This document shows, in pieces, positions 1 to 9,202 of a stretch of 64,000 bases of DNA (positions within the stretch are counted from its first letter, which is position 1; each line of letters opens with the position of its first letter). A program made the translations under genes and the position numbers. Source of the DNA: Arenimonas sp. GTDB taxonomy: Bacteria; Pseudomonadota; Alphaproteobacteria; Rhizobiales; Rhizobiaceae. The notes under the pieces are model-generated. The model made no database searches. It was not told the DNA's origin and was given only the letters and a program-made list of their open reading frames with translations. The stretch is from assembly GCA_019459145.1 (NCBI GenBank), contig JAIBEK010000027.1, positions 1 to 64,000 of the forward strand, in the 5' to 3' direction.

Positions 1-2771
1 TCACCGCAACCGATGTAGCCAGTCCCATCACCCTTACCGGCCTGACCAACGGCACGGCCTATACCTTCACGGTCACGGCCACAAACATCGCCGGTACCGG
101 CTCGTCGTCCGCAGCCTCAAACAGCGTGACGCCGGCGGCGAGCCAGACTATCACCTTCGCCAACCCGGGCAGCCAGAACTTCGGCACGACACCGACCCTG
201 ACGGCGCCCGCCAGTTCCGGCCTGACGCCGCCCTTCACCTCGAGCACGCCAACCGTCTGCACCATCACTCCCGGCGGCCTCCTGGCTCTCGTGTCGACCG
301 GTTCCTGCACCATCAATGCCGACCAGGCCGGCAATGCCAGCTATCTGCCCGCCACCCAGGTGTCACACACCTTCGCCGTCAATCCCGAAGCGCCAATCGC
401 AAACCCGGTCTCCTCGACTGTCGCTGCAGGATCTTCGGACAATTCGATCCCACTGAACGTGACCGGAGGCGCACCGGACAGCGTTGCCGTCGCATCGGCT
501 CCGTCCCATGGGACTGCAGTCGCTTCAGGAAACTCGATCACCTACACGCCTGCTGCAGACTATTCAGGACCTGACAGTTTCACTTATACGGCCACCAACA
601 TTACCGGGACTTCCGCACCCGCCACGATCAGCATCACCGTCAATCCGGCTGCACCGATCGCAAATCCGGTGACGGCCTCGGTTCCCTACAATTCCTCGGG
701 CACCCCTATCGTTCTCATGCTCTCCGGTGGCGCAGCGACAAGCGTTGCGATCGCCTCTGCCCCCACGCATGGCACAGCGGTGGCCTCCGGCACATCGATC
801 ACCTACACGCCGGCTTCGGGTTACTCAGGCTCCGACAGCTTCACCTACACCGCGACCAATGTCACCGGCACCTCGGCAGCAGCGGTCGTCAGCGTGACCG
901 TTACCGCCCCTGTGCTCGACTTGACGCCCGCCTCCGGCCCCCTTGTCGCGGGCCGAGTTGGCAATGCCTACAATCTGACCATTGGGGCGACCTCCGGCAC
1001 CGGTCCCTATTCCTATGGCGTGACAAGCGGCAGGCTGCCGGCCGGCCTTGGCCTTGACAGCGCGACCGGTGTCCTCTCGGGAACTCCGGGTTCAAGCGGC
1101 AGCTTCACCTTCACCATTGCAGCCACGGACATTTATGGCGCCACCGGATCGGCAAGCTATGCCCTGACGATCGCACCGGCCCCGGCCTTGCTTACATTCG
1201 CCCCGCCCTCCGGGTCATCATTGCCGGAAGCAATGGCCGGTGAAGCCTACAGCGCCTCGATTGTTGCCTCCGGGGGCACTGGCGGGATTGTCTACAGCCT
1301 CAAGAGCGGCACACTTCCAGACGGGATGATCCTCAACGTCTCCACCGGCGCTCTCAGTGGACCGCTTGCGGCCAGTGCAGAAGCCAAGCGCTACAGTTTC
1401 ACCATCGCCGCGCGAGACAGTGTCGGGCAGACCGGAGAGGCGAACTATGATTTGAACGTCACTGCACGTGACGTGACGGCTGGCGACCAGACCGTCATCG
1501 TTCCGCCGGGAAGCGCGCCGCCGCTCGTCTACCTCAATCGCGGCGCGACCGGCGGCCCCTTCACCGGCGCCTCGGTCCTCAGCGTTTCGCCACAAAATGC
1601 CGGCAAGGCCGAGATCATCCAGGGCGAGGTCGCGGCCCTTGGCAGCGTGACACCCATTGGCTACTATCTCAAGTTCACTCCGGCCACCGGCTTCTCCGGT
1701 TCGGTTGCCATTGGCTATGTGCTCAAAAGCGGCCTCGGAACGTCAAACGTCGCCACGGTGACCTTCGGTCTCAGCCATGACGAAGAGGCCGTGCGAAGCG
1801 AGATAGACGGGCTGGTCCGCGATTTCGTCGGCACGCGCCAGAGCCTGCTCTCCTCCTCCATCAAGATACCGGGCTTGTCGGAGCGCCGCGCAATGTCGAC
1901 GGCCCAGGAGCCGGTCACGACCCGGATCTCTCCTTCAAACGAAGCCATGACCTATGGCTTTTCGACCAGCCTTGTCCAGATCGATGCAGCGAGACAGGCG
2001 GCAGAGGGTCACGGCGGGGCAGTCGTTCCGCTGCCTTTCAACTTCTGGATCGACGGTTCGCTGATGATGCACCGAAGCGAGGAGGACGGCGATCAGTGGG
2101 GCACCTTCGCGATGCTCTCGGCAGGCGCCGACTACATGATCGGCGAGCGGGCGCTGATCGGCTTCTCGATGCACTTCGATCGCATGACCGACCCGACGGA
2201 CGGCGACGCGAAGCTTGTCGGCAACGGCTGGCTGGCTGGCCCCTATGCTTCGATCGCGCTCGGCGACAACCTGTTCCTCGACACGAGCCTGCTCTACGGC
2301 GGTTCGTGGAACGATATCGACACGACCTTCTTCGACGGCAGCTTCGACACCCGGCGGCTCCTTTTCAACACGGAGCTGAAAGGACAATGGCAGCTGGACG
2401 AAAACACACTCCTGGTCCCCAGCCTGCGGGTCGTCTACTTGTCCGAAACGGTTGATGATTACAGCGTGACCAACGGCACCGGCTCCACAATCGACATGGA
2501 TGGTTTCACGGAAGAGCAGATGCGCATGAGCGTAGGCGCGACAGTTTCAAGACGCTATCTTCTCGACGACGGGGTCACGATCACGCCGAAGCTGGCGATG
2601 ACCGGCGGCTTCGCCGGAATGGACGGCGAGGGCCTGTTTGGCACCGCGACCGCCGGAATCGAGATCGGTACCGAGACGAACTGGGATCTCGACCTGACCC
2701 TGCTCTATGGCATGGAAGGTAACGGTGACCAATCTGGCGGGGCCAAGGCGGCCGTGCGGGTACGCTTCTAG
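1..2771 (+). CDS. Autotransporter-like surface protein with Ig-type repeats, 5' truncated by window
   Basis: The reading frame is open from base 3 and stops at 2771, so the N-terminus, including any signal peptide, lies outside the window and 922 residues are visible. The visible part opens with a fibronectin III-like end (LTNGTAYTFTVTA). Two tandem cadherin/Big-like repeats of about 85 residues follow, each starting PIANPV and containing SHGTAVASG or THGTAVASG, YTPA and DSFTYTATN. Next come two putative-Ig (He_PIG) domains with the LPAGL..GVLSGTP pattern. The last roughly 270 residues alternate hydrophobic and polar residues, are rich in aromatic residues and end RVRF, as an outer-membrane autotransporter barrel does. 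The likely role is a cell-surface adhesin or display protein. The ligand cannot be read from the sequence. A T1SS-exported protein is less likely because of the barrel-like end. Confidence 0.8.
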   Translation, partial: TATDVASPITLTGLTNGTAYTFTVTATNIAGTGSSSAASNSVTPAASQTITFANPGSQNFGTTPTLTAPASSGLTPPFTSSTPTVCTITPGGLLALVSTGSCTINADQAGNASYLPATQVSHTFAVNPEAPIANPVSSTVAAGSSDNSIPLNVTGGAPDSVAVASAPSHGTAVASGNSITYTPAADYSGPDSFTYTATNITGTSAPATISITVNPAAPIANPVTASVPYNSSGTPIVLMLSGGAATSVAIASAPTHGTAVASGTSITYTPASGYSGSDSFTYTATNVTGTSAAAVVSVTVTAPVLDLTPASGPLVAGRVGNAYNLTIGATSGTGPYSYGVTSGRLPAGLGLDSATGVLSGTPGSSGSFTFTIAATDIYGATGSASYALTIAPAPALLTFAPPSGSSLPEAMAGEAYSASIVASGGTGGIVYSLKSGTLPDGMILNVSTGALSGPLAASAEAKRYSFTIAARDSVGQTGEANYDLNVTARDVTAGDQTVIVPPGSAPPLVYLNRGATGGPFTGASVLSVSPQNAGKAEIIQGEVAALGSVTPIGYYLKFTPATGFSGSVAIGYVLKSGLGTSNVATVTFGLSHDEEAVRSEIDGLVRDFVGTRQSLLSSSIKIPGLSERRAMSTAQEPVTTRISPSNEAMTYGFSTSLVQIDAARQAAEGHGGAVVPLPFNFWIDGSLMMHRSEEDGDQWGTFAMLSAGADYMIGERALIGFSMHFDRMTDPTDGDAKLVGNGWLAGPYASIALGDNLFLDTSLLYGGSWNDIDTTFFDGSFDTRRLLFNTELKGQWQLDENTLLVPSLRVVYLSETVDDYSVTNGTGSTIDMDGFTEEQMRMSVGATVSRRYLLDDGVTITPKLAMTGGFAGMDGEGLFGTATAGIEIGTETNWDLDLTLLYGMEGNGDQSGGAKAAVRVRF

Positions 2772-2773
2772 CG

Positions 2774-2797
2774 TGAGCGGGTCGTCAGATCCGCTCA
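2774..2797 (+). terminator. Possible weak hairpin after the autotransporter gene
   Basis: Just after the stop codon, TGAGCGG and CCGCTCA form a 7-bp inverted repeat around a 10-base loop. No T-tract follows, so it is a poor intrinsic terminator and may only mark the 3' end of the mRNA. In the rest of 2772-3150, between two converging genes, I see no gene. Confidence 0.3.
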
Positions 2798-3150
2798 GCT
2801 CGATCAGGTTCCTTCCGGTGAATTGTCGCCAGCCGCCGGCGTATGGGTCGGCGAGCCCTCTTATCGTCTTCGTTGAGCTTGCGCTTACGCGCGCCAGGTA
2901 AAGTGGCGGCATCCCTTCACCGTGGGGCGGAGGGGCCATGCAGTCGTCTGACCATGACCGATAACGGGCACACGCAATGCACGACATCGTGCGTACGGCG
3001 ACATGCCGGCCCCGCGGGCGCGAACCGCTGTGCAAGCCGCCTGGAGACCGACTGGCGGGACGGTTCCACCCGTCATTCCAGGATCTCAGCGGAAATCGAT
3101 GGCCCTGAACCGAATACCAGGGAGCCAGGTTGCCTCCGCTCGCCTTTTCA

Positions 3151-4443
3151 CTACATTTCTCTTCCGGCCTTGCGGCTTTCGAGCGCGGAGACGACGCGGA
3201 AGCCGATGGATCGGAAGGGTTCGGGAGCGATCCAGCTTGCCGTGCCCATGCTGGTGGCCATCTGCGTGTGATCGCCGATGTCGAGCATCAGTTCAGCGAG
3301 ATGCCGACCCAGCATCGTTCCCTTGGTGATGCCGCTGCCGTTGCAGCCGCCCGAGGCGTAGAGGTCCTTGTCGAGCTTGCCCCACCACGGAGCACCGTTC
3401 ATCGTAAAGGCGGTCGTACCCGCCCAGAGATATTCGAACTGAACATCCTTCAGACCCGCCCAGCGCCGCTCGAAGCGATCGCGAAGATTGCCTATGGCAT
3501 CGCGCTCGTCCAGTTCGGCTTCGTGCGCATAGAGGCTGCGGACCATCAACCGGTTTCGCCCGATCCGGCGAAGCGTCGTGCCGAGGCGGTGCGAGGGCAA
3601 GAGTCCCCAGGTGGCGGATTCGCCGAGTTCGTGGATTCGGCTTTCGGCAATCTCCTCGGTTACGGCCGCATAGGTGTAGATGGTGGCCATGCGCGACTTG
3701 AGATAGCCGAACTTGCGAATGAATCCATTGGTCGCAAGCGCAACCTTCTTGGCTTTGACGATGCCTCCGGGTGTTTCCAGTATCCAGCCATCGCCTTTGC
3801 GCATCCTCGACACGTGCGTATTCTCGAACACCTCGATCGGGGCGGGCAATGCATCCAGAAGGCCGCGGATCAGCGCCGCCGGCTGAAGCAGCCAGGTATC
3901 CTGCATATGGATCCCGAACCGATAATAGGACGAGCCGATGCGCCGATGAATATCTTCACGGGACAGCGTCGTGTGCGCGATGCCGTTAACACGCGCGACT
4001 TCCAGCACGTTGCGCAGCGAAGCCTCGCCGAGTTCCGTCGCGGCTCCACGGATGGAGCCAACCTGCTGGAGATCGCACTCGATCCCGTTTTCACGCACGA
4101 TCTGCATCAGCCAATCGAACGCTTCCTTGAAGAAAGCGGACTGGACCCTTGCCTTCTCCGCCATTTCGATCGACGCGTTGCGCGGCAAGACATCGGCACC
4201 GGTAAAACCGGAATTTCGGGCGGAGGAACCTTCGCCCACCGTGGTCGCCTCGATCACCGCGACCCGTGCATCCGGATCGAGCTCGGAAAAGCGGCGTGCG
4301 ATTGCGAGCCCCGTGAAGCCGGCGCCGACGACCGCGAGATCGACGGTCGTGTCCTCCTGCAATGCAGGTCTCGGGCTGCGGCTCGGCAAAAGAGCATTCC
4401 AACCGCACAGGTTGGAGTAATCCGGATAGGTCAGCTTTGTCAT
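3151..4443 (-). CDS. FAD-dependent amine/amino acid oxidase (DAO family)
   Basis: A 430-residue member of the DAO family (DadA/PuuB-like). The dinucleotide-binding GAGFTGLAIARR motif lies near residues 40-51, followed by the acidic end of the second strand (VIEATTVGEG) and an SSARNSGF flavin motif. A C-terminal GGCNGSGITKGT segment resembles the second FAD contact of this family. Such enzymes oxidise secondary or primary amines to imines. No signal peptide is visible, so it is probably cytoplasmic. It is the last gene of the ABC operon that begins at 11016, separated from the binding-protein gene by a strong hairpin. A RidA gene just beyond the divergent regulator fits imine production. The substrate is unknown and may be whatever the ABC system imports. 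Confidence 0.85.
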   Translation of the reverse strand: MTKLTYPDYSNLCGWNALLPSRSPRPALQEDTTVDLAVVGAGFTGLAIARRFSELDPDARVAVIEATTVGEGSSARNSGFTGADVLPRNASIEMAEKARVQSAFFKEAFDWLMQIVRENGIECDLQQVGSIRGAATELGEASLRNVLEVARVNGIAHTTLSREDIHRRIGSSYYRFGIHMQDTWLLQPAALIRGLLDALPAPIEVFENTHVSRMRKGDGWILETPGGIVKAKKVALATNGFIRKFGYLKSRMATIYTYAAVTEEIAESRIHELGESATWGLLPSHRLGTTLRRIGRNRLMVRSLYAHEAELDERDAIGNLRDRFERRWAGLKDVQFEYLWAGTTAFTMNGAPWWGKLDKDLYASGGCNGSGITKGTMLGRHLAELMLDIGDHTQMATSMGTASWIAPEPFRSIGFRVVSALESRKAGREM

Positions 4444-4463
4444 CTTGGGCGTCCAGAGGAGTT

Positions 4464-4491
4464 CCGGGACCGGCGGAACTGCCGGTCCCGG
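4464..4491. terminator. Strong hairpin between binding-protein and oxidase genes
   Basis: CCGGGACCGGC (4464-4474) and GCCGGTCCCGG (4481-4491) form a perfect 11-bp stem with a 6-base loop in the 58-base gap downstream of the binding-protein gene. There is no clear T-run. It probably acts as a 3' stabiliser or partial terminator that keeps binding-protein mRNA above that of the last gene, rather than as a full operon end. Confidence 0.6.
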
Positions 4492-4501
4492 GCCATTCGG
4501 A

Positions 4502-6067
4502 TTATTCCGTGAAATGGCTTTGTTCGGTCAGAAGCGGGCCGAGGGACATCGAGCCCTTCAGTTCGAAGCCCCAGTCCAGAGTGTCCTTGCGAATCCAGAC
4601 CTGGCCGGTTTCGGTGACCGGAACGCCGCAAACATCGGCGACGATAAGCTTCTGCGCTTCTTGCCACAGTTCGATCTGCTTCTTCGGATCGGCTTCGGTG
4701 CGGGCGGCCTCGATCTGCGCGTCCGCGACAGCGCAATGGCTGAAGTTGGTCACCTGACCCGGCTCACCGATGCCGCTCTTGGAGTGGTAGAATTGCGTGA
4801 GATAGGTATCCGCCACCGGGAAACGTGCCGCCCCATAGTCGACCAGCGGGCTTAGATCCTTGCGGATCATCTGGTGCCAGGTGGCATGCTCGACGGGTTC
4901 CAGCTTGAGCGTGATGCCGGCCTTTGCCAGTTGCGCCTGCAGAAGCTGATCGGTCGTGGCATAGCTTGGCATCTGGCTCGAAATCATCTTGACGGTCAGA
5001 CCATCAGGATAGCCAGCCTCGGCCAGCAGAGCCTTGGCCTTTTCAAGGTCGTGCGGCAGCAGGCCCACCTCTGCGTTCAGGCCGAGGTTGTTCGAAGGGA
5101 TCACCGACTTTGCGACACGGGTGAAATCGGCCCCGCGGAACTGCGCGATTTCACCCGGGTTGATCGCATGGGCAATGGCCTGGCGAACACGGATGTCATC
5201 GAACGGCTTCTGGTTCCGGTTGAGGTGAACGACGGTAAGCTCGGCGGGATCGAAGATATCGATCTTGGCGCCCGGCATCTCCTTCATTCGCTGCAGCCAG
5301 CGCTGATCGGTCGTGCCGGCGGCAACGTCGATTTCCCCTGCCGTGAAGGCGAGGTCTCGCCCTGCCGCGGCATTGAGGAAGCGGTAGGTCACCTTCTCGA
5401 TCTTCGGCGCGCCGCGATAGTAAGCCTTGTGAGACACCAGGTTCACGGCCACGCCCGGGTCCACGGACTCAAACTGGAAGGGCCCAAAACCCACGGGATT
5501 GCGGGTGAAGTTCTCACCGCGTTCCTCATAGGCCTTCTTGCTGATGATGAACCCACCCGAATAGTTGGTCAGCAGGCCAAGCAGACTCGGCACCGCATTG
5601 GCAAGCGTGATGCGGACCGTATGCGTATCGACTGCTTCGACACTCTTGATGGCCTTGTAGTCCGTCGCAAAAGCGGAGCGCTTCGGATCGGCAGACTTCT
5701 GAAGGCTGAAGACGACGTCGTCAGCCGTCACCTCCCCATAGCCGTGCTGCCACTGAACACCGGGGTTAAGCTTGAAGGTCCAGACCAGATTGTCGCCGCT
5801 GGCTTCCCAGCTTTCTGCGAGATCCCCTTCGATGGTCGCGGGATCGGTCGAACCGGGAGCAAAGCGAACCAGTCCGCCATAGATCCAGGCGACGAGTGTT
5901 CGGTCAGAGGTGCTGGACGCGAAATGCGGGTCCAGATTGCCGATATCGGCCGAAGCAGCGCCAACCCGCAGCTCCGTCTGGGCCGCGATCGCCGCGGCGG
6001 GAAAAAGGGCGGCGGACGCAAGGAGCGCAGCCAGTAGTCGCAAGCTCAGACCTGTTTGATACTTCAT
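4502..6067 (-). CDS. ABC transporter substrate-binding protein, peptide/opine family (SBP_bac_5)
   Basis: A periplasmic solute receptor of 521 residues with a signal peptide (MKYQTGLSLRLLAALL, then AAIAAQ). The family features are visible: an early LDPHFASSTSD segment, GVQWQHGYGEVTADDVVFS, NPVGFGPFQF, and the helix that contacts the partner around VRQAIAHAINPGE. The start at 6067 is chosen because GGAGGAAATTGCG lies directly upstream. An in-frame ATG at 6148 would put 27 non-signal residues ahead of the signal peptide. It belongs to the operon with two permeases and a fused ATPase (7433-11016). The ligand could be a dipeptide, an opine or another small amine, and the neighbouring oxidase favours an amine. 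Confidence 0.92.
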   Translation of the reverse strand: MKYQTGLSLRLLAALLASAALFPAAAIAAQTELRVGAASADIGNLDPHFASSTSDRTLVAWIYGGLVRFAPGSTDPATIEGDLAESWEASGDNLVWTFKLNPGVQWQHGYGEVTADDVVFSLQKSADPKRSAFATDYKAIKSVEAVDTHTVRITLANAVPSLLGLLTNYSGGFIISKKAYEERGENFTRNPVGFGPFQFESVDPGVAVNLVSHKAYYRGAPKIEKVTYRFLNAAAGRDLAFTAGEIDVAAGTTDQRWLQRMKEMPGAKIDIFDPAELTVVHLNRNQKPFDDIRVRQAIAHAINPGEIAQFRGADFTRVAKSVIPSNNLGLNAEVGLLPHDLEKAKALLAEAGYPDGLTVKMISSQMPSYATTDQLLQAQLAKAGITLKLEPVEHATWHQMIRKDLSPLVDYGAARFPVADTYLTQFYHSKSGIGEPGQVTNFSHCAVADAQIEAARTEADPKKQIELWQEAQKLIVADVCGVPVTETGQVWIRKDTLDWGFELKGSMSLGPLLTEQSHFTE

Positions 6068-6080
6068 CGCAATTTCCTCC

Positions 6081-7415
6081 TCATTGCTGGTTAAAAGGCT
6101 CGGATACTGAAAGGGCATTGAGCAGGGGAGCAAAGCCAGCGGTCCCAAGCCCGCTGATCGCCGAGATGATGTGCTCCTGCCGCTGCCGGCTCAGGCTATT
6201 TCTTCCAATGTTCTTGAACTTGTTTGCGACCTGGTCCCAGCTCATCGGATTGGCGACATCGCCAAGCGGATAGTCGATGACCAGTTCCTCCAGCCCCTCT
6301 CCCTGGTCAATCAGGACACGGGCTGGGGTGCGCACCGGAAAGGCCGTGGCAAAATCGCTCGACACGTCGAGCTCAATCAGGCTCGCAAGCTGCAAAACCT
6401 CCGCATCCCTGAGGGCATTCGGATCGACAGGCTGCAGGGCCTCTCGTCCGCGCAACGCTGCGAGCGCGCAACTGAAGTAGAAACTATATTGCCCTCCCTC
6501 GAGCGAGCGCGGCGCACGTTCGTTTGCAAGACGCAGTGCCTGCGGAAAGGTCTCGATCCGAAGCCTGCGGATCTTCCGCCCGCTCTGACGCAGCTTGAGG
6601 ATGCCATCGATGGCGGCGTGCATGTACCGGCAGCAGGCATAGGGCTTGAGATAGCACTTCTGCAGTTCCCAGCTTTCGCCCAGCCCGCCCACAAGCAGGT
6701 TCGGCTCATAGCGCGACGGATTGTCAAGCAGGTCGAGCGGCCCGGTCGCGCCGGCTCGAGCACGATAGGCACCGGTCAATCCCGCGACCACCGCGGGCGG
6801 AATGCCTTCCTTGACAGTGCTGCCCTGGAATTTCGAGGAGCCGGTCGGGAAGACGATCGGGCCTTCGGCGCCGGCGATCGCCAGGGCGTGGGCTTGCTGA
6901 TTGGGATCGAGCCGGAGAAGGCGACCAGCTGCCGCCGCAGCGCCGTAGCTCACCCACCTGCCGCTTGCATAGGTTTCGATCGTGCTCGTCGGGCGGGACG
7001 CGGCGACGCGAAGAGCCACGTCATAACCAAGGGCAATCGCATCGAGGATTTCCTCGTCGGACGCACCAATCGACTGCCCCACCGCCAACACGCTCGGAAT
7101 CACGCCCGCACCGGCATGACCGGCCGCGCCGCGGTGGCCGTCGTCGATATCGAGCGCGCTGGCCGCGGCGCTGTTGGCCATCGCCGCGCCTGCGACGCTC
7201 AGGCGTGTTTCAGTCAGCCAGACCTGCGCATTGCCGGCCCCATAAATATCTGCAGCGGCCTTGCGGGCTGATGCCGCCAGGGGTCCATGGAGCCCTGCCG
7301 CCGTGGCTGCCATCAGGTCGAGCAGCAGAAGTGAAATAGTCTCACGGGTTTGCTGGGGCAGCCTGCCTTGCGGGTGGCCGCTGACAAATTCCGCAAGTCC
7401 GGATATTACATGCAT
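6081..7415 (-). CDS. MmgE/PrpD family protein
   Basis: A 444-residue protein of the MmgE/PrpD fold, which includes 2-methylcitrate dehydratase, immune-responsive gene 1-type decarboxylases and iminodisuccinate epimerase. Family signatures are AAASALDIDDGHRGAAGHAGAGVIPS cut as an early DIDDGHR active-site-like stretch and the later SKFQGSTVKEG and KPYACCRYMHAAIDG segments. It starts at 7415 behind a GGAGGG ribosome-binding site. It sits in the middle of a peptide/opine ABC operon with no methylcitrate genes nearby, so a propionate role is unlikely. An isomerase, epimerase or dehydratase step on the imported compound is more plausible. Its exact reaction is not predictable from the sequence. 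Confidence 0.85.
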   Translation of the reverse strand: MHVISGLAEFVSGHPQGRLPQQTRETISLLLLDLMAATAAGLHGPLAASARKAAADIYGAGNAQVWLTETRLSVAGAAMANSAAASALDIDDGHRGAAGHAGAGVIPSVLAVGQSIGASDEEILDAIALGYDVALRVAASRPTSTIETYASGRWVSYGAAAAAGRLLRLDPNQQAHALAIAGAEGPIVFPTGSSKFQGSTVKEGIPPAVVAGLTGAYRARAGATGPLDLLDNPSRYEPNLLVGGLGESWELQKCYLKPYACCRYMHAAIDGILKLRQSGRKIRRLRIETFPQALRLANERAPRSLEGGQYSFYFSCALAALRGREALQPVDPNALRDAEVLQLASLIELDVSSDFATAFPVRTPARVLIDQGEGLEELVIDYPLGDVANPMSWDQVANKFKNIGRNSLSRQRQEHIISAISGLGTAGFAPLLNALSVSEPFNQQ

Positions 7416-7432
7416 TCAACCCTCCAAGGCGC

Positions 7433-9202
7433 TCAGCTTGCCTGACGAATAAAGTGACCTTCCGCCGCCATACTCCAGCGAGCGGCGGGCGCGGCGTAGC
7501 CCAGTGGCTTCAGCGGACTTTGCGGCGGCGCGACATCGGCAGAACGGCGCACACGCGTTTCCCGCTGACCGGGATGGGTGATGGGGATGGCCGACAGTAG
7601 CCGCTGCGTGTAGCTGTGTCCCGGACGTCCGATGATTTCGTCCCGCGGACCGATCTCGACGATCTCACCGAAATACATGACAGCCACGCGGTTGCAGATC
7701 CGCTCGACCGCGGCCATGTCGTGGCTGATGAAGAGATAGGAGACGTCAAATTCCTTCTGCAGGTCGATCATCAATTCGATGATCTGTCCCTTGATCGCAA
7801 CATCGAGTGCCGAGACCGCCTCGTCGGCAATGATGACCTTGGGTGACATCGCCAGCGCCCTGGCGATGCAGATGCGCTGACGCTGCCCTCCCGAGAACTC
7901 ATGGGGCAGGCTGTTGGCGCGCCTGGGTTCCAAGCCGACACGCTCCATCAGCCATTCCATCTTTTGAACGGCCGCGCGACCCGTCTCCAACCCATGAACC
8001 TTCATCGGCTCCATGATGGCCGAACCGATCGTCTGACGCGCATCGAGCGAGCCGAACGGATCCTGGAAGATCATCTGCACCTGGCGTCTCATCTGGGCGA
8101 GGCTGGCAGCACTGTGATAGTCGACCTGCTGGCCGCTAACGGCGACGGAACCGCCGTGAACCGGCGCCAGGTTGACGATGGCCTTGCCGATTGTGGATTT
8201 TCCGGAACCGGATTCGCCCACCAGTCCGAGTGTCTCGCCCTTGCCGATGGAGAAGGAAACACCGTCGACGGCATGGATGGCGCCCTTGACCCGCCCGAGC
8301 AGTCCTGAACGATGGGGGAAGCGAACCGAGAGGTCGCGCACGTCGAGTACGGCGACACCCGCGGCAGCTTCCGGCAGACGGTCGATCGGTTGCGCCGGAA
8401 CGACATGAGCCTTCAACTTGCCGACAAGGCTCGGTACGGCCGCGATGAGACTGCGCGTATAATCTTCCTTCGGATTGCCGAACACCTCGTGAACCGAACC
8501 CTGCTCGAGCACGCGGCCGTGCCGCATGACGAGAACATCGTCGGCGACTTCCGCAACCACGCCCATGTCATGGGTGATGAACAGGACCGCCGTACCGGTC
8601 TCGCGCTGCAACTCTTTCAGCAGTTCGAGCGTCTGCGCCTGGACGGTCACGTCCAAAGCGGTGGTCGGCTCATCGGCGATGATCAGCGCCGGATTGCAGG
8701 CCAGGGCCATCGCGATCATCACCCTCTGGCGCATGCCGCCGGAGAACGTATGGGGATATTGGCCGATGCGCTGTTCGGGGTCGGGGATCCGGACCTTTCG
8801 CAATAGATCCAGCACCTCCTCGCGCAAGGCTGCGCCCTTGAGGTTGCGATGGATCCGGAGCACCTCACCCAACTGGGCTCCGACCGTCTGGACCGGGTTG
8901 AGTGATGTCATCGGCTCCTGAAAGATCATGCTGATCTGGCCGCCGCGAACCTGGCGCATCTCGGCTTCCGGCAACGTCAGCAGTTCGCGCCCGCCGAGAC
9001 GCACGGAACCCTCAGCCTTGGCGACATGCGAAGGAAGCAGCCGCATGATGGCCAAGGATGTGATGCTCTTGCCCGATCCCGATTCGCCGACCAGTGCCAT
9101 GGTCTTGCCTGGGCGGATCTCGAAGCTGATCCCATGGACGACAGGCATGCGCGAGAAGGAGATCTTGAGATCGGTGACTGTGAGTGCGGGATGGTCCGTC
9201 AT
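7433..9202 (-). CDS. Fused double ATPase of peptide/opine ABC importer (DppD-DppF type)
   Basis: 589 residues carry two complete ABC ATPase halves. The first has Walker A GESGSGKS at residues 39-46 and signature FSGGMRQRV, followed by IADEPTTALDV. The second has another GESGSGKS, then FSGGQRQRI and IADEAVSALDV; in this half the Walker B Glu after IAD is present but the usual PTSALD Pro is replaced. The C-terminus has the oligopeptide-type tail (HPGQRETR). It energises import by binding both permeases. Its ATG at 9202 lies directly after the stop of the upstream permease gene, so translation is probably coupled. Confidence 0.93.
   Translation of the reverse strand: MTDHPALTVTDLKISFSRMPVVHGISFEIRPGKTMALVGESGSGKSITSLAIMRLLPSHVAKAEGSVRLGGRELLTLPEAEMRQVRGGQISMIFQEPMTSLNPVQTVGAQLGEVLRIHRNLKGAALREEVLDLLRKVRIPDPEQRIGQYPHTFSGGMRQRVMIAMALACNPALIIADEPTTALDVTVQAQTLELLKELQRETGTAVLFITHDMGVVAEVADDVLVMRHGRVLEQGSVHEVFGNPKEDYTRSLIAAVPSLVGKLKAHVVPAQPIDRLPEAAAGVAVLDVRDLSVRFPHRSGLLGRVKGAIHAVDGVSFSIGKGETLGLVGESGSGKSTIGKAIVNLAPVHGGSVAVSGQQVDYHSAASLAQMRRQVQMIFQDPFGSLDARQTIGSAIMEPMKVHGLETGRAAVQKMEWLMERVGLEPRRANSLPHEFSGGQRQRICIARALAMSPKVIIADEAVSALDVAIKGQIIELMIDLQKEFDVSYLFISHDMAAVERICNRVAVMYFGEIVEIGPRDEIIGRPGHSYTQRLLSAIPITHPGQRETRVRRSADVAPPQSPLKPLGYAAPAARWSMAAEGHFIRQAS

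Noticed and set aside
3130..4512. Long plus-strand frame opposite the FAD oxidase gene
   Set aside because: It mirrors the oxidase codons and has no motif or ribosome-binding site. The minus-strand protein has clear FAD motifs.
6081..7415. 2-methylcitrate dehydratase (PrpD) of propionate catabolism
   Set aside because: No prpB, prpC or acnD neighbour is present. The gene is embedded in an ABC operon, so only the broad MmgE/PrpD family is claimed.
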